Origin: a virus
DNA length: 42,227 nt
Strand: one strand, 5' to 3'
IMG/VR virus record: IMGVR_UViG_3300047276_000213
Coordinates: 1-42,227 of that record
Shown piece after piece: positions 13,864-20,216 of the stretch (position 1 is the stretch's first letter; the number at the start of each line of letters is the position of its first letter). Made by a program: the position numbers and the translations under genes. The notes under the pieces were generated by a model that worked only from the letters and a program-made list of their open reading frames with translations, was not told the DNA's origin and did not search any database.

Positions 13864-15095
13864 AACATCAGGTAGCAGAAATTCTCACCAGACAACAGTT
13901 GCATGGATGGTACTTCGACGAACGATCCGCTCATGAGTTGGAATGCGAACTACGATCTGCATTTGACTCGCTGCAAAGATCTTTACGACAGCGGCATCCT
14001 TACGTTGCGGGAGGCGAGTTTTCTCCTCGCAGGTCTAACAAGACCAAAGGATACTTACCTGGTTGTCCTTTTACGCGCCTCAAGGATCTTAGCCCAACCT
14101 CGCGAGATCACATCGCGTGGATCATGCAGGAGTTCTATGGATGGGAACCAACCCAGTTCACAGAATCTGGAAAAGCGACTATTGACGAAGTAGTTCTAAA
14201 GGACATAGGTACTCCAATTGCACTTGAGTTCTTTCAGTGTTTGGAACTGACTAAGCAACTTGGCATGTTGTCAGACGGCAACAACGCTTGGCTAAAGCTT
14301 GTCAGAAAGGGCCGAATCCACCACAACTGTTCCGTCTCAACTAACACTCACCGATGTGCCCATAGGAACCCAAATCTGGCCCAAGTCCCATCTGATGAAC
14401 GATTCAGACGACTATTCACTGCAACTCCAGGACTATGCATGGTTGGGGCCGATCTTAGCGGCATCGAGTTGCGGATGTTCGCGCATTACCTTAGTAGGTA
14501 TGACGGTGGCCGCTATGGTGAGATCTTGCTTAATGGCGACATCCACCAAGTTAATGCCGACAAGATTGGCATTAGTCGTAAGCTCGTCAAGACCGTTACC
14601 TATGCTTTTCTTTACGGGGCTGGGAACGAGAAGATTGGACTTTCATACGACCCTCAGCTTCCAGCCGATAAGGCAAAGAAGAAGGGAGCAGAGATACGGC
14701 AAGCGTATCTTGATGCAATTGAAGGTCTTAGCGATCTTGTTGAGGCCGTCAAGAAAAAGGTTCAATCAGTTGGCTACGTCAATTCAATTGATGGACGGCG
14801 TATCACTGTTGATGGACCCCATAAAGCTTTGAACTATCTCCTGCAATCAGGAGCTGGTGTCATTGCAAAGCGATGGATGGTCATCGCTAACGACCAAATT
14901 AAACAACTAAATATTGAAGCTAATCAACTGGCATTTGTTCATGATGAGCTTCAGTTTGAATGTAACCCCGCTCATGCGGACACGTTAATGTTTAATCTTG
15001 AATTGTCAGCAGCTCTCGCTGGCGAATATTACAGGCTGCGAATCCCTATTGCAGCCGAAGCTGGAAGAGGCAATTCATGGGCAGACACTCACTAA
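13824..15095 (+). CDS. DNA polymerase, polymerase subunit (split gene)
   Basis: From ATG 13824 the 423-residue protein holds the family A polymerase domain. Motif A is GADLSGIELR (D210), motif B is RKLVKTVTYAFLYGAG (K256, Y260), and motif C is FVHDELQFEC (D374, E375). It begins at the residue corresponding to the end of the T7 exonuclease domain (LLEHQVAEIL matches T7's IEHRAAWLL region). Between LQRSLRQRH and SPTSRDHI about 40 residues replace some 80 in T7, where the thioredoxin-binding loops lie, so those loops appear largely absent. The overlap with the exonuclease gene is 40 bases in a different frame, without an evident slippery heptamer. Confidence 0.92.
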   Translation: MEALPQIPDWILLEHQVAEILTRQQLHGWYFDERSAHELECELRSAFDSLQRSLRQRHPYVAGGEFSPRRSNKTKGYLPGCPFTRLKDLSPTSRDHIAWIMQEFYGWEPTQFTESGKATIDEVVLKDIGTPIALEFFQCLELTKQLGMLSDGNNAWLKLVRKGRIHHNCSVSTNTHRCAHRNPNLAQVPSDERFRRLFTATPGLCMVGADLSGIELRMFAHYLSRYDGGRYGEILLNGDIHQVNADKIGISRKLVKTVTYAFLYGAGNEKIGLSYDPQLPADKAKKKGAEIRQAYLDAIEGLSDLVEAVKKKVQSVGYVNSIDGRRITVDGPHKALNYLLQSGAGVIAKRWMVIANDQIKQLNIEANQLAFVHDELQFECNPAHADTLMFNLELSAALAGEYYRLRIPIAAEAGRGNSWADTH

Positions 15096-15450
15096 GTGTT
15101 GTCAGTTATGTCATGAAGACAAGCCTCTGATCGCCTTCCCTGCTCAACCACGTAACAAAGATAACCTTGATTCAAGATGTAAGTCTTGCATCAGGGGTCA
15201 TAGTGCGTTGCGTAGAAAACTAAAGAGACAAAACCCACCACCTCCTCCAGGTGCATGCCCAATATGCGAAAAGCATACGGACTCCTGGGTTTTGGATCAT
15301 TGCCACGATACGGATAAGTTTCGTGGTTACATATGCAGTCAATGCAATCTAGGTCTCGGTTGTTTTGACGACCAGCCAAGCATAGTTGCTAAAGCGCTTA
15401 GTTATTTAGTTGATGAAATCCAAAACAAACCTAGCCAAGAAACAATTTGA
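15049..15450 (+). CDS. Endonuclease VII-like HNH/zinc nuclease, start uncertain
   Basis: The product resembles the recombination endonuclease VII family that cuts branched DNA. A zinc-type segment CCQLCHEDKPLIAF ... CKSC precedes the nuclease core, where VLDHCHDTDKFRGYICSQCN and the LGLGCFDD that follows it match the family's DHxHxT...GxxCxxCNxxLG signature. No ATG or GTG is available in frame at the right distance; TTG 15049 is the best start, inside the end of the polymerase gene. The frame stays open upstream, so a frameshift fusion with polymerase is conceivable. It would duplicate the resolvase function of endonuclease I. Confidence 0.75.
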   Translation: MQPKLEEAIHGQTLTKCCQLCHEDKPLIAFPAQPRNKDNLDSRCKSCIRGHSALRRKLKRQNPPPPPGACPICEKHTDSWVLDHCHDTDKFRGYICSQCNLGLGCFDDQPSIVAKALSYLVDEIQNKPSQETI

Positions 15451-15544
15451 ATCACGTGCCAAGTTCAAGCACACCCGCCAAGGAAATGGAACCCGGTCAC
15501 TTCAAAAAGGCACCAAGAAACTACGTCGAGGGCAGGGCAAATGA
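15413..15544 (+). CDS. Tiny basic protein (43 aa)
   Basis: A 43-codon frame from ATG 15413 overlaps the end of the endonuclease VII gene and the next start (ATGA). The product is highly basic: MKSKTNLAKKQFESRAKFKH, then TRQGNGTRSLQKGTKKLRRG and QGK. Very similar short Lys/Arg proteins with a TRQGN element and a terminal RGQGK occur in many phages, annotated as hypothetical. It may bind nucleic acid. It is too short for most gene callers. Confidence 0.6.
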   Translation: MKSKTNLAKKQFESRAKFKHTRQGNGTRSLQKGTKKLRRGQGK

Positions 15545-15747
15545 GAAATGAATTCTCAACGTGGGTGACAGTAACCCTCGATTGTAAGAACGGTGACCTA
15601 CCTGACTACCCATCAGTGAACAAGTACACCTTTGAGTTTGATGCTACAGACATGACCATCCAAGGCTACGTCGAACAATTCCGAACCATCTTGCGTGCAA
15701 GTGGCTTCGCTGAACAATCCATCACGGAGGCATTGGGAGAGTTTTGA
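15541..15747 (+). CDS. Small protein of unknown function (68 aa)
   Basis: The 68-residue protein has a beta-rich first half (TWVTVTLDCKNGDL; KYTFEFDATDMTIQG) and a helical C-terminus (YVEQFRTILRASGF; SITEALGEF). It overlaps the preceding tiny gene and the exonuclease start by four bases each, consistent with coupling in the replication operon. No known family is recognised. Confidence 0.6.
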   Translation: MRNEFSTWVTVTLDCKNGDLPDYPSVNKYTFEFDATDMTIQGYVEQFRTILRASGFAEQSITEALGEF

Positions 15748-16538
15748 CTTTATTGATTGACGCAGACTTCCTTGCGTACAAAACTTGTGCTGCTTGTGAA
15801 GATGAGATCGACTTCAACGACGACGTAATCGTTGTCACGAGTCGCTTCTCGGAAGTGCTGGAGATGTTCCAGAAGGAACTGATGTCCATTGCTGAATGCA
15901 TGGGTCAGTTCGATGACTTCATCCTTTTCTTCAGTAGCCCAAAGAATTTCAGGAAAAAAATTTTCCCGGATTACAAGGGTCATCGAAATAGGAAGAAGCC
16001 CTGCGGATACAAGCGCCTACTCAATTGGTGTGGTGATAATTACGTCACCATGGTGGTTGACAATCTGGAAGCTGACGATGCCCTTGGTATCTACGCCACT
16101 GATCCAATTGAATCAGAGAACGAACTGATTATCTGCTCACCCGATAAGGACATGAGACAGATACCAGGGTTGCTGTTTGATCTCAAGAATCCTGTGATTG
16201 AAATCACCAAGGAGGAAGGAGATCGATGGCATCTGATTCAAACCATGAGTGGTGACCAGACTGATGGTTACGCAGGTGCTCCTGGGATTGGTATCAAACG
16301 TGCTGATGCTCTCCTTGATAAACATGGCTGCTGTTGGGAGACAGTTGTTCAAACCTTTGAAGAACGAGGAATGACTGAAGATGATGCTCTTCTTAATGCA
16401 CGTCTCGCGAGGATTCTCCAGTACACCGACTACAACTTCGACACCAATGAACCAATCCTTTGGACCCCCACCCCCAGTGATGGAGATGACGGTGGAGCAG
16501 CAGTTCAAGATGAGACGCCTGAACGACTTGCTGCCTGA
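15744..16538 (+). CDS. 5'-3' exonuclease (T7 gp6-like)
   Basis: This 264-residue FEN-like nuclease degrades DNA from 5' ends, removes primers and helps recycle host DNA. Motifs include LLIDADFLAY at the N-terminus, FFSSPKNFRKKIFPDYKGHR (arch region), NLEADDALG, IICSPDKDM and SGDQTDGYAGAPGIG, the helix-hairpin-helix/metal segment. The start is the TTG at 15744, placing LLIDAD at residue 3, where the family begins; there is no ATG nearby. A GGAG sits about 15 bases upstream. The NblA-like gene overlaps its last 59 bases. Confidence 0.92.
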   Translation: MTLLIDADFLAYKTCAACEDEIDFNDDVIVVTSRFSEVLEMFQKELMSIAECMGQFDDFILFFSSPKNFRKKIFPDYKGHRNRKKPCGYKRLLNWCGDNYVTMVVDNLEADDALGIYATDPIESENELIICSPDKDMRQIPGLLFDLKNPVIEITKEEGDRWHLIQTMSGDQTDGYAGAPGIGIKRADALLDKHGCCWETVVQTFEERGMTEDDALLNARLARILQYTDYNFDTNEPILWTPTPSDGDDGGAAVQDETPERLAA

Positions 16539-16674
16539 AGCAAAAAAGGAGGACATCATCACTGTCCTTCTTGCTCTGCAACATCAGAACTTTGTTCTTA
16601 CAAATACCGTATCTAACTTAGTAAAGAAATGGCCACTACCAACGGACCTGCCTACTACAAGCGAGGGTCAATAG
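16480..16674 (+). CDS. nblA: NblA-like phycobilisome degradation adaptor
   Basis: The 64-residue product aligns without gaps over about 46 residues with my recollection of cyanobacterial NblA. Shared features are the N-terminal TVEQQFKMR (NblA: SLEQEFKLR), D16, E24, the long helix with L30, L33 and Q36 (NblA: LVELYRQ), V39 and the C-terminal KKW with K49. NblA binds phycobiliproteins through its C-terminal end and the Clp protease chaperone, triggering antenna breakdown. In phage it would release amino acids or reduce light input. The gene overlaps the exonuclease and DUF3310 genes. Start at 16480 or 16486 is possible. A C-terminal extension of 13 residues follows the homologous part. Confidence 0.75.
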   Translation: MEMTVEQQFKMRRLNDLLPEAKKEDIITVLLALQHQNFVLTNTVSNLVKKWPLPTDLPTTSEGQ

Positions 16675-16913
16675 AGGTTTGGGATTTTATTCGTGACCAA
16701 CAACTCGACTACCACCTTGGCTGTGCAATCAAATACATCTGCCGAGCTGGACACAAAGACGATGCAATTGCAGACCTTACCAAAGCAATCCACTACCTTG
16801 AAAACGAACGTGAGTTTCTACGAAACAGCAGCACACGAATTTCGGAGAGCCTACGAGCTGCCGCTCGGGCTGACGATTTCCTCTTTGAAGCTTCAGCAGA
16901 ATTTGATCGATGA
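16629..16913 (+). CDS. DUF3310 protein
   Basis: The 94-residue protein carries the DUF3310 pattern: YYKRGSIEVWDFIRDQQLDY, then HLGCAIKYICRAGHKDD and DLTKAIHYLENE. This family is very common in T7-like and other phages, often beside nucleotide metabolism genes, sometimes labelled nucleotide kinase without proof. The conserved part ends near residue 60; the tail overlaps the MazG-like gene by 104 bases in another frame, longer than any other overlap here. Confidence 0.88.
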   Translation: MATTNGPAYYKRGSIEVWDFIRDQQLDYHLGCAIKYICRAGHKDDAIADLTKAIHYLENEREFLRNSSTRISESLRAAARADDFLFEASAEFDR

Positions 16914-17190
16914 GGAACATCTAGAGGTAGCACATGCTTACCTAGATCTGCTTGAAGACATCACGAACAAACGCGCACGTGAGCACCTGTTGAAGGAACT
17001 TGCTGATCTGGTGTACGTATGTCATCAAATGGCTGCGTGTTTTGGGTGGGATCTGCAGACGGCACATAACCGAGTCCATGCCAGCAACATGAGCAAGCTC
17101 GGGGAAGACGGCAAACCCATTCGCCGTGAGGATGGAAAGATCCTCAAAGGGCCTAACTACAAAGAACCTTCACTCATTGATCTTGTCTAA
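16810..17190 (+). CDS. MazG-like nucleotide pyrophosphohydrolase
   Basis: From GTG 16810 the 126-residue protein reads MSFYETAAHEFRRAYELPLG at its N-terminus, followed by the all-alpha NTP-PPase core with metal-binding acidic helices (LIDEEHLEVAHAYLD and LLKELADLVYV) and the typical end SKLGEDGKPIRREDGKILKG. MazG-family enzymes hydrolyse dNTPs or alarmones; cyanophage versions are thought to tune nucleotide pools or host stress signalling. A longer frame reaching back to 16693 would lie inside the DUF3310 gene and adds a low-complexity N-terminus, so GTG is preferred. Confidence 0.85.
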   Translation: MSFYETAAHEFRRAYELPLGLTISSLKLQQNLIDEEHLEVAHAYLDLLEDITNKRAREHLLKELADLVYVCHQMAACFGWDLQTAHNRVHASNMSKLGEDGKPIRREDGKILKGPNYKEPSLIDLV

Positions 17191-17197
17191 TACTACT

Positions 17198-18583
17198 GTG
17201 AAAAAAGAACTCATCGCACGAACTGGCCGTGTACAAAGTTGGATTGATGATCCAACATCTCGTCTACCCGTGAGCTGCACTGTCTTCGTCGTTGAAGACA
17301 CAATGGAGGGTCTAAATGGAATCGAAGCTTCGTGGCGATTTGTCAGCCATGCTCTCCGCTTTGGAGCAGGAGTTGCCGTCCATCTCTCAAAGCTCCGACC
17401 AAAAGGAGCTGAGAATGGTAAGGGCCTTGTTGCTTCAGGCCCTGTCTCATTTGCAAAGATCTACTCAACACTCAATGAAATCTTGAGGCGCGGTGGAGTG
17501 TACAAGAATGGCGCTGTCGTATGTCATCTTGATCTCAACCATCCTGATGTGCTTGAGTTCATTACTGCTAGCCGTAGTGAGCTGCCTTGGGTTAAGCGTT
17601 GTGTCAACATCAACCACCACTGGTGGAATCTTGCCACGACAGAAGTCAAGGAAGCGCTGATCCTTGCCATCAAACGCGGCGACGTTTGGCTCAACAAAAC
17701 AAAAGTCGATAAGCATGGACAACGTATCTACGGAAATGTTTGCTTGGAGGTGTACTTGCCATCACGGGGCACCTGTCTACTGCAACATGTCAACCTTGGG
17801 GCATGCGAATTTGATGACATTCGATCTGCGTTTTCACGTGGAATGTCCGAACTGTGTCACCTCCACGCAAAAACAGGTGTTGGAGACAGCGGTGAATACC
17901 TCACTCCAGAGGTTGATCGCCAGGTCGGTCTCGGAATGCTTGGGCTTTCCAACCTGCTCCGTCAACAAGGGGTGAGCTACAAGGAGTTTGGTGAGGCGTT
18001 GATGCACATCGTCAACAACGAACCGCATGAACGGACTCCTGCTGCGGTGTTGGCTCACGAGCTTCACGCTGGTATCCGTGAGGCTGCAGAGATCGCTAAG
18101 GCAAACAATATGGTGCGTGCATTTGCCATTGCCCCTACTGCCTCGTGCAGCTACCGATACAAGGATCTCGATGGGTACACCACTACCCCTGAGATCGCAC
18201 CTCCCATTGCCCGTCAAGTCGACCGCGATAGCGGAACCTTTGGCGTCCAGAGCTTTGACTATGGTCCGGTTGAGATCGCGTCTGAAGTTGGCTGGGATGA
18301 TTATCTCAAAGTAGCAAACGGTATTGTCCGTCTGCTTTCTATGACTGGGCTTCTTCATGGATACAGCTTTAACTCGTGGAGTGACGTAGTTACTTACGAC
18401 GAAGCATTCATCGAGGAGTGGCTGAACAGCCCCCAAACCTCTTTGTATTACAGCTTGCAGGTAATGGGAGATGTTCAGGATAAGTCCGACGCATACGCTG
18501 CGTTGTCTCAGTCTGACATCGACGATTACCTGGACGAGTTGTTTAAAGACGACCCTGTTCCAGATTGTAATTGCGGCGAATGA
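17198..18583 (+). CDS. nrdA: Class I ribonucleotide reductase, catalytic alpha subunit (short)
   Basis: The 461-residue protein reduces ribonucleotides to deoxyribonucleotides with the beta subunit encoded next. Visible active-site residues: C27 (LPVSCTVF) and C193 (RGTCLLQHVNL), the redox pair; N180-V-C182-L-E184, the radical site; TSLYYSLQ, the tyrosine pair of the radical path; and C-terminal CNCGE, the shuttle cysteines. There is no N-terminal ATP-cone, so activity is probably not shut off by dATP, useful when phage DNA synthesis drives dATP up. Length is far below the usual 750. The start is GTG 17198 or one of two TTG codons upstream. Cyanophage P60-type enzymes have been reassigned from class II to class I. 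Confidence 0.92.
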   Translation: MKKELIARTGRVQSWIDDPTSRLPVSCTVFVVEDTMEGLNGIEASWRFVSHALRFGAGVAVHLSKLRPKGAENGKGLVASGPVSFAKIYSTLNEILRRGGVYKNGAVVCHLDLNHPDVLEFITASRSELPWVKRCVNINHHWWNLATTEVKEALILAIKRGDVWLNKTKVDKHGQRIYGNVCLEVYLPSRGTCLLQHVNLGACEFDDIRSAFSRGMSELCHLHAKTGVGDSGEYLTPEVDRQVGLGMLGLSNLLRQQGVSYKEFGEALMHIVNNEPHERTPAAVLAHELHAGIREAAEIAKANNMVRAFAIAPTASCSYRYKDLDGYTTTPEIAPPIARQVDRDSGTFGVQSFDYGPVEIASEVGWDDYLKVANGIVRLLSMTGLLHGYSFNSWSDVVTYDEAFIEEWLNSPQTSLYYSLQVMGDVQDKSDAYAALSQSDIDDYLDELFKDDPVPDCNCGE

Positions 18584-19293
18584 ACCCTTATCAGAAACTA
18601 TTTAATCGCAAACGTAAGTGGACCCCAGTGCAAACCACTGCTGGTCAGCTTGTTGAGGGCTCGGAGGAAACCATCTTCCGGGCTCTCGCCCTTCGCCATA
18701 TGGAACTTCCTGTTGGCGACTTTATCAACGATGCACTGAAGAATGAAGTTCCAGAGCTATCGCGGGACTTACTGCGATCCAATATCCAAGACGAAGTCAA
18801 CCACGACTTGGCTCTCGGTTACATCGCAGAAGCTCTCGGCACTGACCCAACTGCTGAAGCCGAAGCACTCCGACTCCGCGATGCTTGGACGGCGCATCCT
18901 GATCACACGGTCCTCAAAGCAATGGTGGCCGAGCGTGCAATTTTCTTCGTTCTATTGCCATTCTTCCGCTTTAATGGTGACGCTGGTCTCCGAACAGTAA
19001 GTGCAGACATCTCACGGGATGAACAAGTCCATGTGGCAACGAATAGCTTGGTATGTCGTGAGCTTGGTCTCACTGTATCTCCTTCTCTTGATCGCCTCAG
19101 GAAGGCAACCATTGCTTGGGTAATGCAACCACTCAAGAAGTCTGAGAACAAGTACTTGGACAAACAGTTCTGGCTTGATCAAAGTGACAGCTTGATGTAT
19201 GCAGGTAAAGCAGAAGGGTTGATCGAAACACAACGTGCTCGGATGCCTGCGTTCTTTGAACATGCAAACCCCAACCTCCCACAATATGCTTAG
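18580..19293 (+). CDS. nrdB: Class I ribonucleotide reductase, beta subunit without canonical tyrosine
   Basis: The 237-residue ferritin-like protein houses the metal cofactor that starts catalysis in NrdA. Ligands in order appear to be E42, E72-x2-H75 (QDEVNHDL), E118 (MVAERAIFF) and E148-x2-H151 (SRDEQVHV). In E. coli the radical tyrosine is four residues after the first histidine; here that position is L79, so a tyrosyl radical at the usual site is excluded. This resembles tyrosine-free subclasses that use a metal-based oxidant. The ATG overlaps the nrdA stop (ATGA). The protein is much shorter than typical NrdB (about 375). Confidence 0.9.
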   Translation: MNPYQKLFNRKRKWTPVQTTAGQLVEGSEETIFRALALRHMELPVGDFINDALKNEVPELSRDLLRSNIQDEVNHDLALGYIAEALGTDPTAEAEALRLRDAWTAHPDHTVLKAMVAERAIFFVLLPFFRFNGDAGLRTVSADISRDEQVHVATNSLVCRELGLTVSPSLDRLRKATIAWVMQPLKKSENKYLDKQFWLDQSDSLMYAGKAEGLIETQRARMPAFFEHANPNLPQYA

Positions 19294-19468
19294 CCTGCTT
19301 GAAACATCAGGCTTGCAGCTTCAATCAATACTTCAAGAACTGGAGGACAACTTCCCTTCAGTTAATCCCCACCCGGATGATCCACACGCTCTCATAATGT
19401 ACCGCTCTGGCCAACGTTCAGTGGTCGAGTGGATTAACCATCGTCTATCTGAAGAATACAATGGCTAA
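19286..19468 (+). CDS. Small conserved cyanophage protein (60 aa)
   Basis: The 60-residue protein runs MLSLLETSGLQLQSILQELE, then a proline-rich turn and IMYRSGQRSVVEWINHRL. This IMYRSGQRSVVEW block is familiar from T7-like cyanophages just before the head genes, but its function is unknown. The start overlaps the nrdB stop by eight bases and its own end overlaps the next gene by eight, so it bridges the nucleotide and head modules. Confidence 0.7.
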   Translation: MLSLLETSGLQLQSILQELEDNFPSVNPHPDDPHALIMYRSGQRSVVEWINHRLSEEYNG

Positions 19469-20216
19469 GAAGGAACAAAAAGGTCAAGGCGTCAAGCTTG
19501 CTATTCGACAAGCTGGTGAAGGTGGCATCACCAAACAAGAACTAAATAACATCACCAAGTCAACTGGACAATCTGCAGATACTGTGATCCGCAGGTTGGA
19601 TCAGGTAAACAGCAATCTGAAGTCAAATGACCTTGCTCGGATTGGCTTGAATTCTGGTGCAGCAAACATGCTGATCAATCAGAACACAAAGAATCCGGTA
19701 AGTCCATTCAGCCAAGGTAAAGGCTACGGGACTGGTCAGATTGGTAAAGCCCTTCAATCCATGATGGGTTCTCCTGGTTCTGCAGGTGGTGTGATTAAAG
19801 GCCAGCAAGTCTTTAACCAACCTGCTACCCCCGCTCAGTTGATGATTGGTGGTACGCAGATCAGGGGTGGTGGACGTGTTGCTGTCAAAGGCTTTGGTCA
19901 GCAGTACACACTACCTGAACAGGACAAGACAGTAATTAAGAATCCTGTTGGTGGTGAAGGTTATGTACCAAATCAGGTAAATAGCAATCAAACCGTACAG
20001 GATCCTGTTGTGGCAGATCCTGTGGCAACAGATCCTGTTGCTTCAACATCTGATCCCGGCTCCGGCATGTTATCTGGTGGTGGGGTTGGTGCTGCTGGAG
20101 CAAACAGATTGGGACGTGCTAAGTCACGTCTTCGTCAACTAGGCATTTACGGCAAAGGAACTGGTCTCCTTGGCCGTGGACTTCAATACGGAAACACACT
20201 TAATACTGGACGCTAA
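19461..20216 (+). CDS. Putative virion/head-associated protein before the portal
   Basis: The 251-residue protein has an N-terminal helical, basic part (KKEQKGQGVKLAIRQAGEGG; TKQELNNITKSTGQSADTVI) that could be a small DNA-binding fold, a glycine/glutamine-rich middle, a repeated Pro-Val-Ala segment (DPVVADPVATDPVAST) and a Gly-rich, Arg-containing tail. It fills the gene 7 position of T7-like genomes, directly before the portal, overlapping it by one base. Low-complexity proteins here are usually minor structural proteins. No enzymatic motif is seen. Confidence 0.6.
   Translation: MAKKEQKGQGVKLAIRQAGEGGITKQELNNITKSTGQSADTVIRRLDQVNSNLKSNDLARIGLNSGAANMLINQNTKNPVSPFSQGKGYGTGQIGKALQSMMGSPGSAGGVIKGQQVFNQPATPAQLMIGGTQIRGGGRVAVKGFGQQYTLPEQDKTVIKNPVGGEGYVPNQVNSNQTVQDPVVADPVATDPVASTSDPGSGMLSGGGVGAAGANRLGRAKSRLRQLGIYGKGTGLLGRGLQYGNTLNTGR

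Noticed and set aside
16381-16479. Longer NblA-like frame starting inside the exonuclease gene
   Set aside because: The added 33 residues do not resemble NblA, and the known family starts a few residues before the EQxF motif.
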